Made by a program: the position numbers and the translations under genes. A stretch of 64,000 bases of DNA from Gautieria morchelliformis (Eukaryota > Basidiomycota > Agaricomycetes > Gomphales > Gomphaceae), in assembly GCA_015179125.1 (NCBI GenBank), contig WHVA01000201.1, forward strand, positions 120,137 through 184,136, read 5' to 3'. Positions 10,778-21,003 of the stretch are shown here, one piece after another; position 1 is the stretch's first letter, and every line of letters starts with the position of its first letter. Below the pieces are notes generated by a model that saw only the letters and a list, made by a program, of their open reading frames with translations, searched no databases and was not told where the DNA came from.

Positions 10778-11000
10778 TGTTAGTAATCGGGACGATGACA
10801 CCGCCGAGGCAGAGCCGGCACGCACTTAGCCGGAGGTTCGAGATCGCTCTCGACCCCGGGTTGCTGGTACACCGGCATCGCATCGGCACAGCAGCTCGAA
10901 GAGATTGGTAATACAAACGGACATCATATTTTGTATATAAGGAAGAACGATCTACTTGAGATCATAGAATAACAGATTATTATATCTCCTTCGTTCCACA
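10778..11000 (+). repeat. 5' LTR of the intact copia
   Basis: TGTTAG...TTCCACA, 223 bp. A TATA-like TTTGTATATAAGG at about 10931 probably forms the promoter for genomic RNA. Confidence 0.95.
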
Positions 11001-11013
11001 GGTTATGGGCCCC
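11001..11013 (+). other. Primer-binding site, half tRNA-iMet type
   Basis: GGTTATGGGCCCC directly follows the LTR. It is complementary to the anticodon-arm segment of initiator tRNA-Met, the copia mode of priming, rather than to the tRNA 3' end. Confidence 0.82.
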
Positions 11014-11079
11014 GCGCATAACTAAACTACTACAAATCTAACTACGCTCTATACTCCAATAACTCAATACCGATCGACG

Positions 11080-14000
11080 ATGTCGAGTAGCAACAACACG
11101 TACAAGATCGACCCCTTGAACGGGGATAATTACGCGGCGTGGCGCCAGCGGCTCGAGTGGATACTCGATGACTCAGATCTGTGGGACGTGGCTATCGGCA
11201 GGGAGACGGAACCGAGACCGGCAGATGCCGACAACGTCACTGCGACCGAACAGCAGGAGATCGACGATTGGAGAAGGAAGGACAAGAAGGCTAGAAAAGA
11301 GATTTGCCTCAGAGTTGCCGATGAACAACTAGTTTACATCAATCAGACGATGTCTGCGTTTGCTGTATGGACTAGTCTACAAGCTATATTCGAATCTAAG
11401 GGAGCAGTGGGGATTGTAAATCTCCGAAGAGACTTCTTCCGGACGCTTGCCGAGGACGGCGCGAACATGGAGGAGCACGTACGCAAGCTCCGTGGCATTC
11501 AACAGGAATTGAATGCGCGGGGGCATTACATCAGTGACACCGAGTTCTCGAACACGTTGCTGACGTCATTACCAGATTCTTGGTCGGCGTTTATTACGGC
11601 AGTAAACGCCAGTGGAGCCGGGACAACAGCTGATATATTAATAGCTCGGGTCCTCGATGAGGATCGAGCACGGAAAGCTGGATCGGCACGGCAGACGGCG
11701 CTTAAGGCGCAACAACGTCACAGGACCAGGAAAGATGACTCAGGAGCAACAAAGGGAAAGTGCCGAAATTGCGGCAAGAAGGGTCATTACGTGAAGGACT
11801 GTTGGGCGAAAGGTGGCGGCAAGGAGGGCCAAGCACCGAAATGGTTCAAATCAGGGAACAAAGAAACAGTCAAACAAGCAGAAGAAAAGGACTTCGCATT
11901 TGTATCTAAGGAGGTAGCATACAGTGCTATATCCGCATCCGACTGGTTAGCCGATTCAGCGGCAACAACACACATAGCTAGAAGCCGAAATGATTTCGCT
12001 AGCTATGCCGAGGAACCATCTGAAATCGAAGGAATTTCACCCGGTGCGGTACTACATACACAAGGCCGAGGCACTATATACATGGAATTCAAGATCGGCG
12101 CCAAGACGAACACGATCGAGCTACGTGACGTCAAACACGCACCAGATGCACCGAACAACCTTATCAGTGTAGGGCGGCTAACTGATAAGGGTAACACGGC
12201 CACATTTTCAGGCACCGGCGTCGAATTCAAATCACGCGCCGGAGTTACCTTCGCACAGGGACAGAAGCGTGGGCGGCTATTCTGTATGAAGGCACGGGTC
12301 ACTCGATCAGTCGAGGCACGGGACTTTGCCGCAGCGGCAAAGGGACGGTCATGGGACAAATGGCACAGGATACTAGGGCACGTCAATATAAACTCCATAA
12401 AATTGTTGAAATCTAACGATCTAGTCACCGGACTTGAGATCGACGAGTCAAACGAGCCGAGCCAGTGCAAGGCATGCATACAAGGCAAGCGGCATGTGGA
12501 GCCGTTCCCCAAAAGAGCCGAGGACACTGTAGAACAGGTCGGTGACCTAACAGTATCCGATGTATGGGGACCTGCCCAGACCGAGGGACCATCGCGTGAG
12601 AAATACTTTTATTCTTTCACGGACATCAAATCGAGGTACACCGTAATCTATTTTGGGAGCACCAAAGATGAAGCGCTCAAACACTTCGAGACGTACAAGG
12701 CATTCCTCGAGACCCAAACAGGTCAGAAACTGAAGAGGTTTCGCTCGGATAATGGAGGGGAATATGTCAATAAAAATTTCAAGGAATTTTGTGCAAAATA
12801 TGGCATTATCATGGAGACCACAGCTCCATACTCCCCAGCCCAGAATGGAATTGCCGAACGACTCAACCGGACCTTACTCGAGCACGCACGGGCAATGATA
12901 TTTGCCAAGAACCTGCCAAAAATACTCTGGCCCGAGGCCGTGGCTTACGCGTGTTATATCAAAAATCGATCACCCACGCGAGCGCTTGGAGATGACGCAA
13001 CGCCGTTCCAAGCACTATTCGGCAAGAAGCCGAACCTAGCACGTCTAGAGGAATTTGGAACAAATTGTTGGGTAATGGTACCGGATCAACGACGAGCCAA
13101 ACTTGATCCAAAAGCAGAAGAACATATATTCGTCGGAGTAGCTGAACATGCAAAGGCCTGGAGGTACTACAATAAAGCCTCAAAGCACGTTCAAGTATCT
13201 AGGAACATTACATTTGACGAAAATGACAACCGACTCTACCCCATCCCAGATAATGACGATGACGACACGGCACCACTCGAGGGGGAGCACTCACCGCGCG
13301 AGCATGTGCCGGACCCGATCACATCTACCCCACAGACGTCATCACCCCAGACAACACCCGTTCCTGATCCACCTGAACAAGCGCCAGCTCCAGAGATCCG
13401 ACGGAGCGCGCGTATCACTCAAAGACCGGATTACCGGAAGCTGAATAATTCAGGACGCACCGAGCAGGTTTACATAACGAAAGAAATCGTCACTGAACCT
13501 GAGAATTACAGAGCGGCGGTATCACGTGATGATGCGCCGATCTGGGAGAAAGCGATGGAAATTGAGATGGACCAACACAAGACGTTAGGAACATGGGAGC
13601 TAACAGAACTACCACCCGGACGAGCAGCTATCGGTTGCCGATGGGTATACGCTGTCAAAACACAACCGGACGGACAATTCGATAAGGCTAAAGCAAGGGT
13701 TGTGGCTCAAGGATTCACACAGAGGCCAGGGATGGATTACTACGAGATAACCTCACCCGTGGTCAAATTCGATTCACTACGTGTTCTATTAGCGATCGCA
13801 AACACACTCGATTGGGAAATCGAAATGATGGATGTCAAAGGCGCCTACCTCAATTCAACCATAGATGAGGAGATCTACATGCGCCAGCCCGACGGTTTTG
13901 ATGATGGATCTGGACGCGTTCTAAGAATATACAGAGCGCTCTACGGACTCAAGCAATCGGGGCGAGCTTGGCATCAGCGCTTACGCAAATTACTACTCGA

Positions 14001-15102
14001 TCTCGGCTTCCATCAAAGTACAGCCGATGAATGCGTCTACATCAGACAAGATAAGGATTCAATCGAAGTCATATCGGTATATGTGGACGACTTTGGACTA
14101 TTTGCTGACTCCAAAGGAGGGATGATTAAGCTCAAGGGGGAGCTTCATGGGAAATTCCCTTTAACAGATTTAGGAGAAATGAAGAAAATCTTGGGAATTA
14201 GAGTTGAGAGGAATAGGGATGAGGGAACACTGATCATGTCACAAGGGCATTACATCGACATCATACTCGATCGATTCAACATGACAACAGCACATTCCGT
14301 ATCTACACCTCTGCATAAAATGATCAAACTCACGACACCCATGGACTCAACAGGTCCAACTGCCGAAGTACCCTATGCCAAAGCGATCGGATCACTAATG
14401 TACGCAGCACTCAGCACGCGACCTGATTTGGCTTTTACCGTACAACACTTGAGCCAATTCACTACTACTTATGGAACCGAGCACTGGACGGCAATCAAGC
14501 ACGCGCTCAGGTACCTTAAAGGGTCACGTGACGACGGCATAATCTTCCGACGAGATGCTGGTCTCGACCTCGAAATATTTGTCGACTTGGATTATGCTAA
14601 TAGAAACGACGCACTATCTATTAGCGGCTATGTAGCTATACTAGGAGGGGGAGCTATCGCATGGAGCTCGAAGAAGCAGCGAACGATCGCGCTATCTACC
14701 ACGGAGGCCGAATACATGGCACTTACCGAGGGCGCTAAGCAATTAATCTGGCTGAGGCGTTTTATCGAGGAACTTGGAATCGATCAAACCCAGCCCACGT
14801 CACTTCGATCAGACAATCTAGGCGCCATTACACTATCGCATGACGCAACGTATCATGCGCGTACCAAACACATCAATGTCGCATATCATTTCATCCGTGA
14901 GAAAGTGGTCTCTCACGAGGCATCACTTACATACGTACCGACGAAGGAGAACGTAGCGGACATATTTACAAAGGGACTAGATATGCATCAACATAGGTAT
15001 CTATTAGGGAAATTAGGATTTTACCGAAGGGACTTCTCGCTGAGGGGGAGTGTTAGTAATCGGGACAATGACACCGCCGAGGCAGAGCCGGCACGCACTT
15101 AG
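11080..15102 (+). CDS. Copia gag-pol polyprotein, intact, 1340 aa
   Basis: One frame encodes all functions of a copia element. The gag capsid region (about 15-200) ends in a zinc knuckle C228-x2-C231-x4-H236-x4-C241. The protease site is D292-S-A, a variant of the usual D-S/T-G. The integrase HHCC domain is H429, H434, C463, C466. The integrase core D494, D557, E593 has the canonical 35-residue D-E spacing. Reverse transcriptase covers about 830-1080 with YVDD at 1001-1004. RNase H begins near VDLDYA (about 1168) and includes TEAEY and RSDN. The start ATG is at 11080, 79 nt after the LTR. The TAG lies 50 nt inside the 3' LTR. The product acts in cytoplasmic virus-like particles. No inactivating change was seen; only the DSA protease motif is unusual. 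Confidence 0.96.
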   Translation: MSSSNNTYKIDPLNGDNYAAWRQRLEWILDDSDLWDVAIGRETEPRPADADNVTATEQQEIDDWRRKDKKARKEICLRVADEQLVYINQTMSAFAVWTSLQAIFESKGAVGIVNLRRDFFRTLAEDGANMEEHVRKLRGIQQELNARGHYISDTEFSNTLLTSLPDSWSAFITAVNASGAGTTADILIARVLDEDRARKAGSARQTALKAQQRHRTRKDDSGATKGKCRNCGKKGHYVKDCWAKGGGKEGQAPKWFKSGNKETVKQAEEKDFAFVSKEVAYSAISASDWLADSAATTHIARSRNDFASYAEEPSEIEGISPGAVLHTQGRGTIYMEFKIGAKTNTIELRDVKHAPDAPNNLISVGRLTDKGNTATFSGTGVEFKSRAGVTFAQGQKRGRLFCMKARVTRSVEARDFAAAAKGRSWDKWHRILGHVNINSIKLLKSNDLVTGLEIDESNEPSQCKACIQGKRHVEPFPKRAEDTVEQVGDLTVSDVWGPAQTEGPSREKYFYSFTDIKSRYTVIYFGSTKDEALKHFETYKAFLETQTGQKLKRFRSDNGGEYVNKNFKEFCAKYGIIMETTAPYSPAQNGIAERLNRTLLEHARAMIFAKNLPKILWPEAVAYACYIKNRSPTRALGDDATPFQALFGKKPNLARLEEFGTNCWVMVPDQRRAKLDPKAEEHIFVGVAEHAKAWRYYNKASKHVQVSRNITFDENDNRLYPIPDNDDDDTAPLEGEHSPREHVPDPITSTPQTSSPQTTPVPDPPEQAPAPEIRRSARITQRPDYRKLNNSGRTEQVYITKEIVTEPENYRAAVSRDDAPIWEKAMEIEMDQHKTLGTWELTELPPGRAAIGCRWVYAVKTQPDGQFDKAKARVVAQGFTQRPGMDYYEITSPVVKFDSLRVLLAIANTLDWEIEMMDVKGAYLNSTIDEEIYMRQPDGFDDGSGRVLRIYRALYGLKQSGRAWHQRLRKLLLDLGFHQSTADECVYIRQDKDSIEVISVYVDDFGLFADSKGGMIKLKGELHGKFPLTDLGEMKKILGIRVERNRDEGTLIMSQGHYIDIILDRFNMTTAHSVSTPLHKMIKLTTPMDSTGPTAEVPYAKAIGSLMYAALSTRPDLAFTVQHLSQFTTTYGTEHWTAIKHALRYLKGSRDDGIIFRRDAGLDLEIFVDLDYANRNDALSISGYVAILGGGAIAWSSKKQRTIALSTTEAEYMALTEGAKQLIWLRRFIEELGIDQTQPTSLRSDNLGAITLSHDATYHARTKHINVAYHFIREKVVSHEASLTYVPTKENVADIFTKGLDMHQHRYLLGKLGFYRRDFSLRGSVSNRDNDTAEAEPART
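15042..15050 (+). other. Polypurine tract of the copia
   Basis: GAGGGGGAG directly precedes the 3' LTR; it primes plus-strand DNA synthesis in LTR elements. Confidence 0.85.
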
Positions 15103-15273
15103 CCGGAGGTTCGAGATCGCTCTCGACCCCGGGTTGCTGGTACACCGGCATCGCATCGGCACAGCAGCTCGAAGAGATTGGTAATACAAACGGACATCAT
15201 ATTTTGTATATAAGGAAGAACGATCTACTTGAGATCATAGAATAACAGATTATTATATCTCCTTCGTTCCACA
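15051..15273 (+). repeat. 3' LTR of the intact copia
   Basis: Same 223-bp sequence as 10778-11000 with one G/A difference. It also supplies the last 17 codons of the polyprotein frame. Confidence 0.95.
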
Positions 15274-16311
15274 ATTTCCATAGCTTGTTACACAGCACTG
15301 CTCATATACGACACTTTTCTCACACTGCCATCTGAGGTCAGGTACATTTGGTGCAAGAACGTCAAAATTGGCACCATCCTCTATATACTCGCTCGTTACC
15401 AGGCCTTCGTTGTGTTTCTTACTGCTATATATATCGCTCTATCTAACATACCCCTTGAGGTGATTACTAAGCTTCTCATGTGTAACAACCCTACTGATTT
15501 GAATGAGGATCTAGTATGACTTTCATTCCTTATGAAGAAGCAACATAGTGACTCACATGTTTGAAGGAAATGTAATACTATGATTCACCTAGGTGATGCT
15601 TTCATGGTCCCTTCTCTGATTGGCTACAGGGTGTGTGATAATATCCATATATTTTCAATTAGAGATATTAACACAATTTACTTGCCTAGGCCTTCTGCTA
15701 GCTCACACCTATGCTATCTCCTTTCAGAATAAAAGAGTTATGGCTGTTCTTGGGCTGCTTATTCTTGGTGCTATTATTGCTGAAGCAGTATGTGCCTGTC
15801 CCAACTTTACATAAATAACATATGTTCACTTCACTAGATATAGTATGTGTCTGTTTTGGACAACTGCAGTCTCACTAGTTCACAAGTTAATACATTGCAT
15901 CTGTCAGTATGGACTAGGACTTTCTACCTAGGTTTATACTAAACGATTATCCAGGGGTAAGATATAGAGGCCTGGACATCGCCAAACTGTGTCTGAATAC
16001 CTTCGACAGTCTCTACCATCAATGGTGCTGCTATAATCCTTTTTGACACTGGAGTTGTGATAGTAACCATCCTGAGCTCAATTGAAACCTTGAAACTTTG
16101 GCGGAAAGGTGAAATCCAGGATAAGAAATCTCTCATTAGTCTAGTGATTTACCAAGGTGAGTATACAACATAGTGCTTACATGTGTGAATATATCACTAA
16201 TATACAGGTAAGGCTTCGTCAGATATGGGTATGGAATATTGTTCCTATGATATTTCATATATCTGATTCATATTCAGATTTGTGCTTACAATTTGCTTGG
16301 CTAATACTATC

Positions 16312-17421
16312 AGACAAAGCCTTCCCTATTAGTGATATATCCACACATGTAAGCACTATGTTGTATACTCACCTTGGTAAATCACTAGACTGATGAGAGA
16401 TTTCTTATCCTGGATTTCACCTTTCCGCCAAAGTTTCAAGGTTTCAATTGAGCTCAGGATGGTTACTAGCACAACTCCAGTGTCAAAAAGGATTACAGTA
16501 ACAGCTTGTATGGTGTCCACTGTCAAAGGTGTTCAGACACAGTGTGGCAAAGTCCAGGCCTCTATATATTACCCCTGGAGAATCTTTTAGTATAAATCTA
16601 GGTAGAAAGTCCTAGTCCATACTGACAATTTGAATGCAATAAGTTGTGAATCAGTGGCATTGCAGTTGTCCAAAACAGACAAATACTATATCCAGCGAAG
16701 TGAACATGTGTTATTTATGTAAACTCTGGACAGGCACATACCGCTTCAATGATAATAGCACCAAGAATAAGCAGCCCAAGAACAGCCATAACTCTTTTAT
16801 TCTGAAAGGAGATAGCATAGGTGCGAGCTAGCAGAAGGCCTAGAAAAGTAACTTGTGTTAATATTTCTAATTGAAAAGTATATGGGTATTATCACTCACC
16901 CTGTACTCCAATCAGAGAAGGGACACTGAGAGCATCACCTAGGTGAATTATAGTATTACATTTCCTTCAAACATGTGAGTCACTATGTTGCTTCTTCATA
17001 AGGAATGAAAGTTATACTAGATCCTCGTTCAAATCAGTAGGGTTGTTGCACATGAGAACCTTGGTAATCACCTCCAGGGATATGCTAGATAGAGTGACAT
17101 ATGTACCAATAAGAATCACAACCAAGGGCACGTAACGAGCGAGTATGTAGAGGATGGTGCCGATTTTGACGTTCTTGCGCCAAATGTGCCTGATCTCCGA
17201 TGGGAGTGTGAGAAGAGTGTCATATATGAGCAGTGCTGTGGAACTAGCTATTTAAACTGTGGTATTAGACAGCGGACAAGTACACATACCAAGCCCTGCG
17301 AAGTTGACACAATTGAACGCAAGGCTAGTTCAGATAATTAAGTTCTTCTGCTTCTCACTGAATGTAGTACGTACTTGTCTGATAGTATCTGGATAAAAGC
17401 CGAGGGGTCCGTTTGAGCCAT
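16312..17421 (-). pseudogene. DUF6533-family gene, copy B, inverted relative to copy A
   Basis: The ATG is at 17421-17419 (MAQTDPSAFIQILSD), with the same two short introns as copy A. Intron 2 is uninterrupted at about 42 nt (GTATGTG...AAATAG). The spliced N-terminus gives ALLIYDTLLTLPSEIRHIW and IGTILYILARYVPLVV, a close match to the DUF6533 domain. Downstream exons repeat those of copy A (GLLLARTYAISF, then TLKLWRKGEIQDKKSLISL). The copy stops at about 16312 against the end of copy A, so the last exon is missing. The upstream part looks intact, with no early stop seen in the exons I could place. It could still be expressed as a truncated protein. Function of the family is unknown. Confidence 0.7.
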
Positions 17422-17539
17422 GGTACAAGGAAGAAAAATTGGGATGCAGACGAGGGGCTAGGTTTTGCGTAGCGATGTGGGGTTGGACTAGCAGGCCGCG
17501 GAAGGTGTCTCTATATAAGATTCTGGCCATGGGTGGTGC

Positions 17540-18615
17540 CAGGTCAACAGATATTCACAGCAGCCTATATCAGTGCCGAGGCATCACACAATATGCAAGG
17601 CTGATGTGTCGATGGAGAACATCATATGTTAAAGAAATGAAATTAGTAATACGTAGAAGCATCAGTTATAGTTAGCCGCTCAAGCAAGTATTGAGGCTAG
17701 GCTTCTCGTCCGGCGTTGGTTATTACATCCCATTTGCCTTCAAGCGGAATGCATTTAAAACCTAACGTCATGTAAGCACTCTTAGCACTCATTAACGACT
17801 CGTAGTGCAGTGTCAGCACAACGACACACGGAAACACCGCGACAAAGCTCACTGATGTGCATTAGAATGGCGCATCTGCCTTATCAGTGTGTTACTATGA
17901 TGGGAACACGAGTAAGCGGGATGGTATGAGAGATCAAGCTCAATCCCCAAGGTATGCACATAGGTAACTGTATAGCTATGTGGAGCGGTATCAGCTCTTG
18001 TCTACCTTGCGGGATGCTTATGGCGACACAAGACAATTCTCGTTTGTGCGGCATTGTCCCTTACAACATGAGAAGAGGTCGCATGAGGAGACCATTGGAT
18101 GAACATGGAGCACGACTTGGTAGCTGCGATATTATGCATATGGTGTATCAGCTGTGACGGTGATATAGAGCTGTTCCTGGTGGCTCAGTCAGCTACTGAG
18201 GGGATCTGCGTTTGCAGTTTTAATTTAGTTTGATATGTTAGAATGACGACGACACGACCTAGCGAGAATAGACGGTCTTGGAGCTCTGGCATGCTTTGCA
18301 GTCATCCGATGATTGAGATCGGAAAAGTATTCTCCCTTGGAACACCCGGCCCGTAACAAGTTAATCTCGTTGGATCCACAGTCAAATTTAAGGAACATTG
18401 TCCAGATACACAGCACATTTCCATCGAATTTCGTAATGGTTCCTTGCATGGCGCTATCAACCGGATACTGGTTGTTCTGAGCGACGAGTAGTTTCGTCGT
18501 GCGTGGTCGCATCAGAATGTTGGCAAGGGCGAGCGCTACCAAACCAAGACAACATGCATGCAACACCGATGCCTGACTCTATAGCTATCACGAGCAGCAT
18601 GAGCATGACACAGGC
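17540..18615 (+). repeat. Family R, copy B, left part
   Basis: It begins CAGGTCAACAGATATTCA, matching starts near 22995 (copy C) and 42460 (copy D). It continues to 18615, where a CMC-like transposon is inserted, and resumes at 21584. No coding region was found. Confidence 0.75.
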
Positions 18616-19012
18616 CACTGTGGGTAGTCAACCCAATGAATCCTATCGGGTGGACCCACTGAGGATTCAGTATATAAACCATTATAGCTAGTGTAAATAC
18701 CAATAGAACCCGTTGAAAATTCAATGAATCGGTTTCAGTGGAAAAAGTTTCGTTTCAATGAGTTGGTTTCGGGGGTTGACTCATGGGTATTCAGGGATCC
18801 TACAATGGAAGACCAATGGATTGAACCAGGCATTTCGAGTCGATGACCACTGGGTTCCCATGAGATAGTCACTTACAACCCCATGGTTCTATCACCACAT
18901 TTTAGAGATGCAGCAACTGAATGTCACTGGCCTGAGATCTGAATAATATGAGGCCAATCACTGAAGATTCATGAAATTTGTAGTGAATGCTAGGTTGTAT
19001 GGCTATGAGTTT

Positions 19013-19640
19013 TCAATTCTCCTCAAACGTCTCCTCGACCGCCAGGTGCAGTGTGCGCTCCTCGATGTCGAGCTCCACATCTGCAGCCATCAGCGCACTG
19101 CTTGATGTCATCGTCGTGAGCGCAGTCGCGCCCGAGCGTGCCGAGTTCAAGCTCACGGCCACACCCGCACCCGCCGCCGCCACACCCACCCCGCTCTCCT
19201 CCGCCGCTATCGCCCTCTGCGCTCCCGCTCCTGCTCCTCTACGAGCTGCAGCACGAACTTCTCGACCTTCAGGCTCAGCGCAAGGCCGTAGTTCATGTTG
19301 CTCACCTTCTTGAAGCGGCCTGCACGCACAAAGCCGCAGTGCGTGGGTGGGGGCGGGGCGCCTTGGCCTTGGGCAGCTGGGCAGGGAATGGTGCATGGGG
19401 TGCGCGACCCAGCCGATGCCATGTTGAGCATAGAAGGCTTGGCGTGCAAGACACTTGGCAGGGGGGAAGAAGCTGGGATGATAGCCCGAGCTAGGGAGAG
19501 AATACAGAGGAGGTGCGCAGAGGCACGTAGTTGAGAAAAAACAAAACGAATAGCGACACACCTGCATCCCGTCGTCATTAATAAAAATCATCGACGTCCC
19601 GCCCTGTCGCACATACGTCTGCATCTCTTTCTTCAAAAGA
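19013..19640 (-). pseudogene. Captured chitin synthase gene fragment
   Basis: Reading leftwards, about 19640-19565 encodes MQTYVRQGGTSMIFINDDGM and is followed by a GTGTGT...CAG intron-like stretch. Then come RQAFYAQHGIGWVAHP (about 19455-19410), CGFVRAGRFKKVSNMNYGLA (about 19325-19275) and DIEERTLHLAVEETFEE (19065-19016). These strips match, in order, the conserved region ahead of the catalytic core of fungal chitin synthases. The catalytic residues themselves (DSD, EDR, QRRRW) lie beyond the fragment and are absent. Retained introns imply capture of genomic DNA. Non-functional as an enzyme. Confidence 0.8.
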
Positions 19641-19724
19641 GACGGGCAATGGCTGGATGCACATGCATGGGCGCGCGTGGGCCATGTGGGGAGCGTGCGA
19701 AAAACGACTTCACGCATGGCCTCT

Positions 19725-20325
19725 GTTTCCCATCGCTGCGGGGATGCAGTCATATGATTGGGGCAAGGCGGGGCACGCATCCAAGGCGGCGCAGTATGTG
19801 GCGAGCGGTGTCCCCGGCTTCACGCTCGATGAATGCAAGCCATATGCCGAGGTGCACTGCCCAGTGTCGCGGTGCTGACTGTCTGGACTCACTGTGTCCC
19901 AGCTGTGGATGGGCACGCACCCAACGCTGCCCTCGCACCTGCTCGGCATGCAGGAGACACTGTCTGACCATCTGGCTGTTGGATCTGTACTACTGTGAGC
20001 TCAGACGTTCGGGTGAGCGTGAACGACTGAGGAAAGGAGTGGAAGCGGGGTTTGAATAGGAAGTGTTGCCACGTCAGTGGGCGTGTGTGGACGCGTATCA
20101 GTGAATGACATTGATATTCCAACACTGGCGGCGCATGCTGAGCTCGTGGGGTCCGTGATCGCCGGCTGCTTCCCCGAGGCGAGGACGGGGAACCGCCCGT
20201 TTCTCTTCAAGATCCTCGCCATCCAGAAGGCCCTCAGCATCCAGGCTCGCTGACAGACTCCACGCCGCCCGTCCGGACTTGTACAAAGGTGCGTGTGACA
20301 ACATGATGCGGACATGGTGCTGATG
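19725..20325 (+). pseudogene. Captured phosphomannose isomerase gene fragment
   Basis: The first exon-like piece (about 19732-19852) encodes GMQSYDWGKAG and GFTLDECKPYAE. A GTGCAC...CCCAG intron of about 50 nt follows. The next piece (about 19903-19978) encodes LWMGTHPTLPSHLLGMQETL. A third (about 20105-20300) encodes IPTLAAHAELVG, RTGNRPFLFKILAIQKALS and LADRLHAARPDLYK. This is the N-terminal half of a type I mannose-6-phosphate isomerase. The zinc-ligand HPDK motif after SIQA is lost and the C-terminal half is missing. It is a gene fragment, not an enzyme. Confidence 0.85.
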
Positions 20326-20329
20326 TGCA

Positions 20330-21003
20330 CAGCAGCGAAGCGAGCCCAGCCCTGAAGGACATCAAGGCGCAGGAAGACGCCAACAGACCCCTGGGCATCA
20401 CACGACCGAAAGACAAAGGCACGCTCGTTGCAGCAGGCGGTGCAGGGGCTACGGCAACCTGTACTTCCTCACATTAACGAACCGCTCGCCAAAATTCACG
20501 ACACGCGGACACGATGGCGCGCGCATCCCCTTCGAGCTCAAGCTCAAGCTTGTGGCGGACATCGGGCTGGTCGGCTTCCCGAACGCCGGGAAGAGCATGC
20601 TGCTCAACGCGCTCACAAACCGCCGCGCCGAGGTCGCCGCGTATGCGTTCACGACGCTCAACCCGCAGGTGGGCACCGTGCGCGTGCTCCGGGGCGGCGA
20701 CTTTGACGGCAGCGGGGGCGTTGTTGAGGAGTCCGTGATAGAGCACGCGTGAGGGGCTGCGTATGAAGGCGTGCGAAAACCGCGCCACGGGCGCACTGCT
20801 GCGCTTCCGGCCCAGGAGGAGGTCTTCCGCTTCACCATCGCAGACAAACCCAGGCTCGCCGCGCAGGCCTCGGAGAATGTCGGGCTGGGGCACGCGTTCC
20901 TGCGCAGCATCGAGCGCGCCTGCACACTCACGTACATTGTGGACCTCAGTGGCGACCGCCCGTGGGACACGCTCAACATGAGGTCGGGTCTGCGTGAGTG
21001 ACT
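20330..21003 (+). pseudogene. MTG2: Captured mitochondrial Obg-type GTPase (MTG2-like) gene fragment
   Basis: It begins with a glycine-rich Obg-fold tail (PLGITRPKDKGTLVAAGGAG, then NLYFLTLTNRSP). It runs into the G domain: MADIGLVGFPNAGKSMLLNA has the P-loop GFPNAGKS. YAFTTLNPQVGTV supplies switch I. A second exon-like part (about 20771-21001) has FRFTIADKPRLAAQASENVG, where the DxPG-type G3 motif reads ADKPR, and GHAFLRSIER...LTYIVDLSG. Frames break near 20440 and 20500, and the NKxD motif is missing. In the family, Mtg2/Obg acts in mitochondrial large-subunit ribosome assembly. This copy is a dead cargo fragment. Confidence 0.87.

Larger units (their letters stand above)
10778..15273 (+). 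mobile_element. Full-length Ty1/copia retrotransposon (4496 bp), probably young
   Basis: Two 223-bp LTRs (10778-11000 and 15051-15273) differ at one position, a CG to CA change near position 18 of the LTR. The target duplication ATTTC flanks the element exactly (10773-10777 and 15274-15278). The PBS is at 11001-11013 and the polypurine tract GAGGGGGAG at 15042-15050. A single intact 1340-codon ORF fills the interior. All features needed for autonomous transposition are present. A near-identical fragment of the family lies at 41690-42450. Confidence 0.97.
10609..16311 (+). pseudogene. DUF6533-family gene, copy A, with copia in intron 2
   Basis: The ATG is at 10609. Exon 1 is 10609-10655, intron 1 is 10656-10705 (GTACGT...CAAG), exon 2 is 10706-10740. 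Intron 2 starts GTATGC at 10741 and ends CCATAG at 15283, with the copia at 10778-15273 inside it. Splicing joins the frame exactly and gives ALLIYDTFLTLPSEVRYIW, the diagnostic DUF6533 N-terminal helix. Later exons encode GLLLAHTYAISFQ...MAVLGLLILGAIIAEA (about 15690-15790) and FDTGVVIVTILSSIETLKLW (about 16040-16110), both membrane helices. The C-terminal exon is absent because the copy ends at the inversion joint near 16311. Without the insertion, intron 2 would be about 42 nt, as in copy B. Confidence 0.75.
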
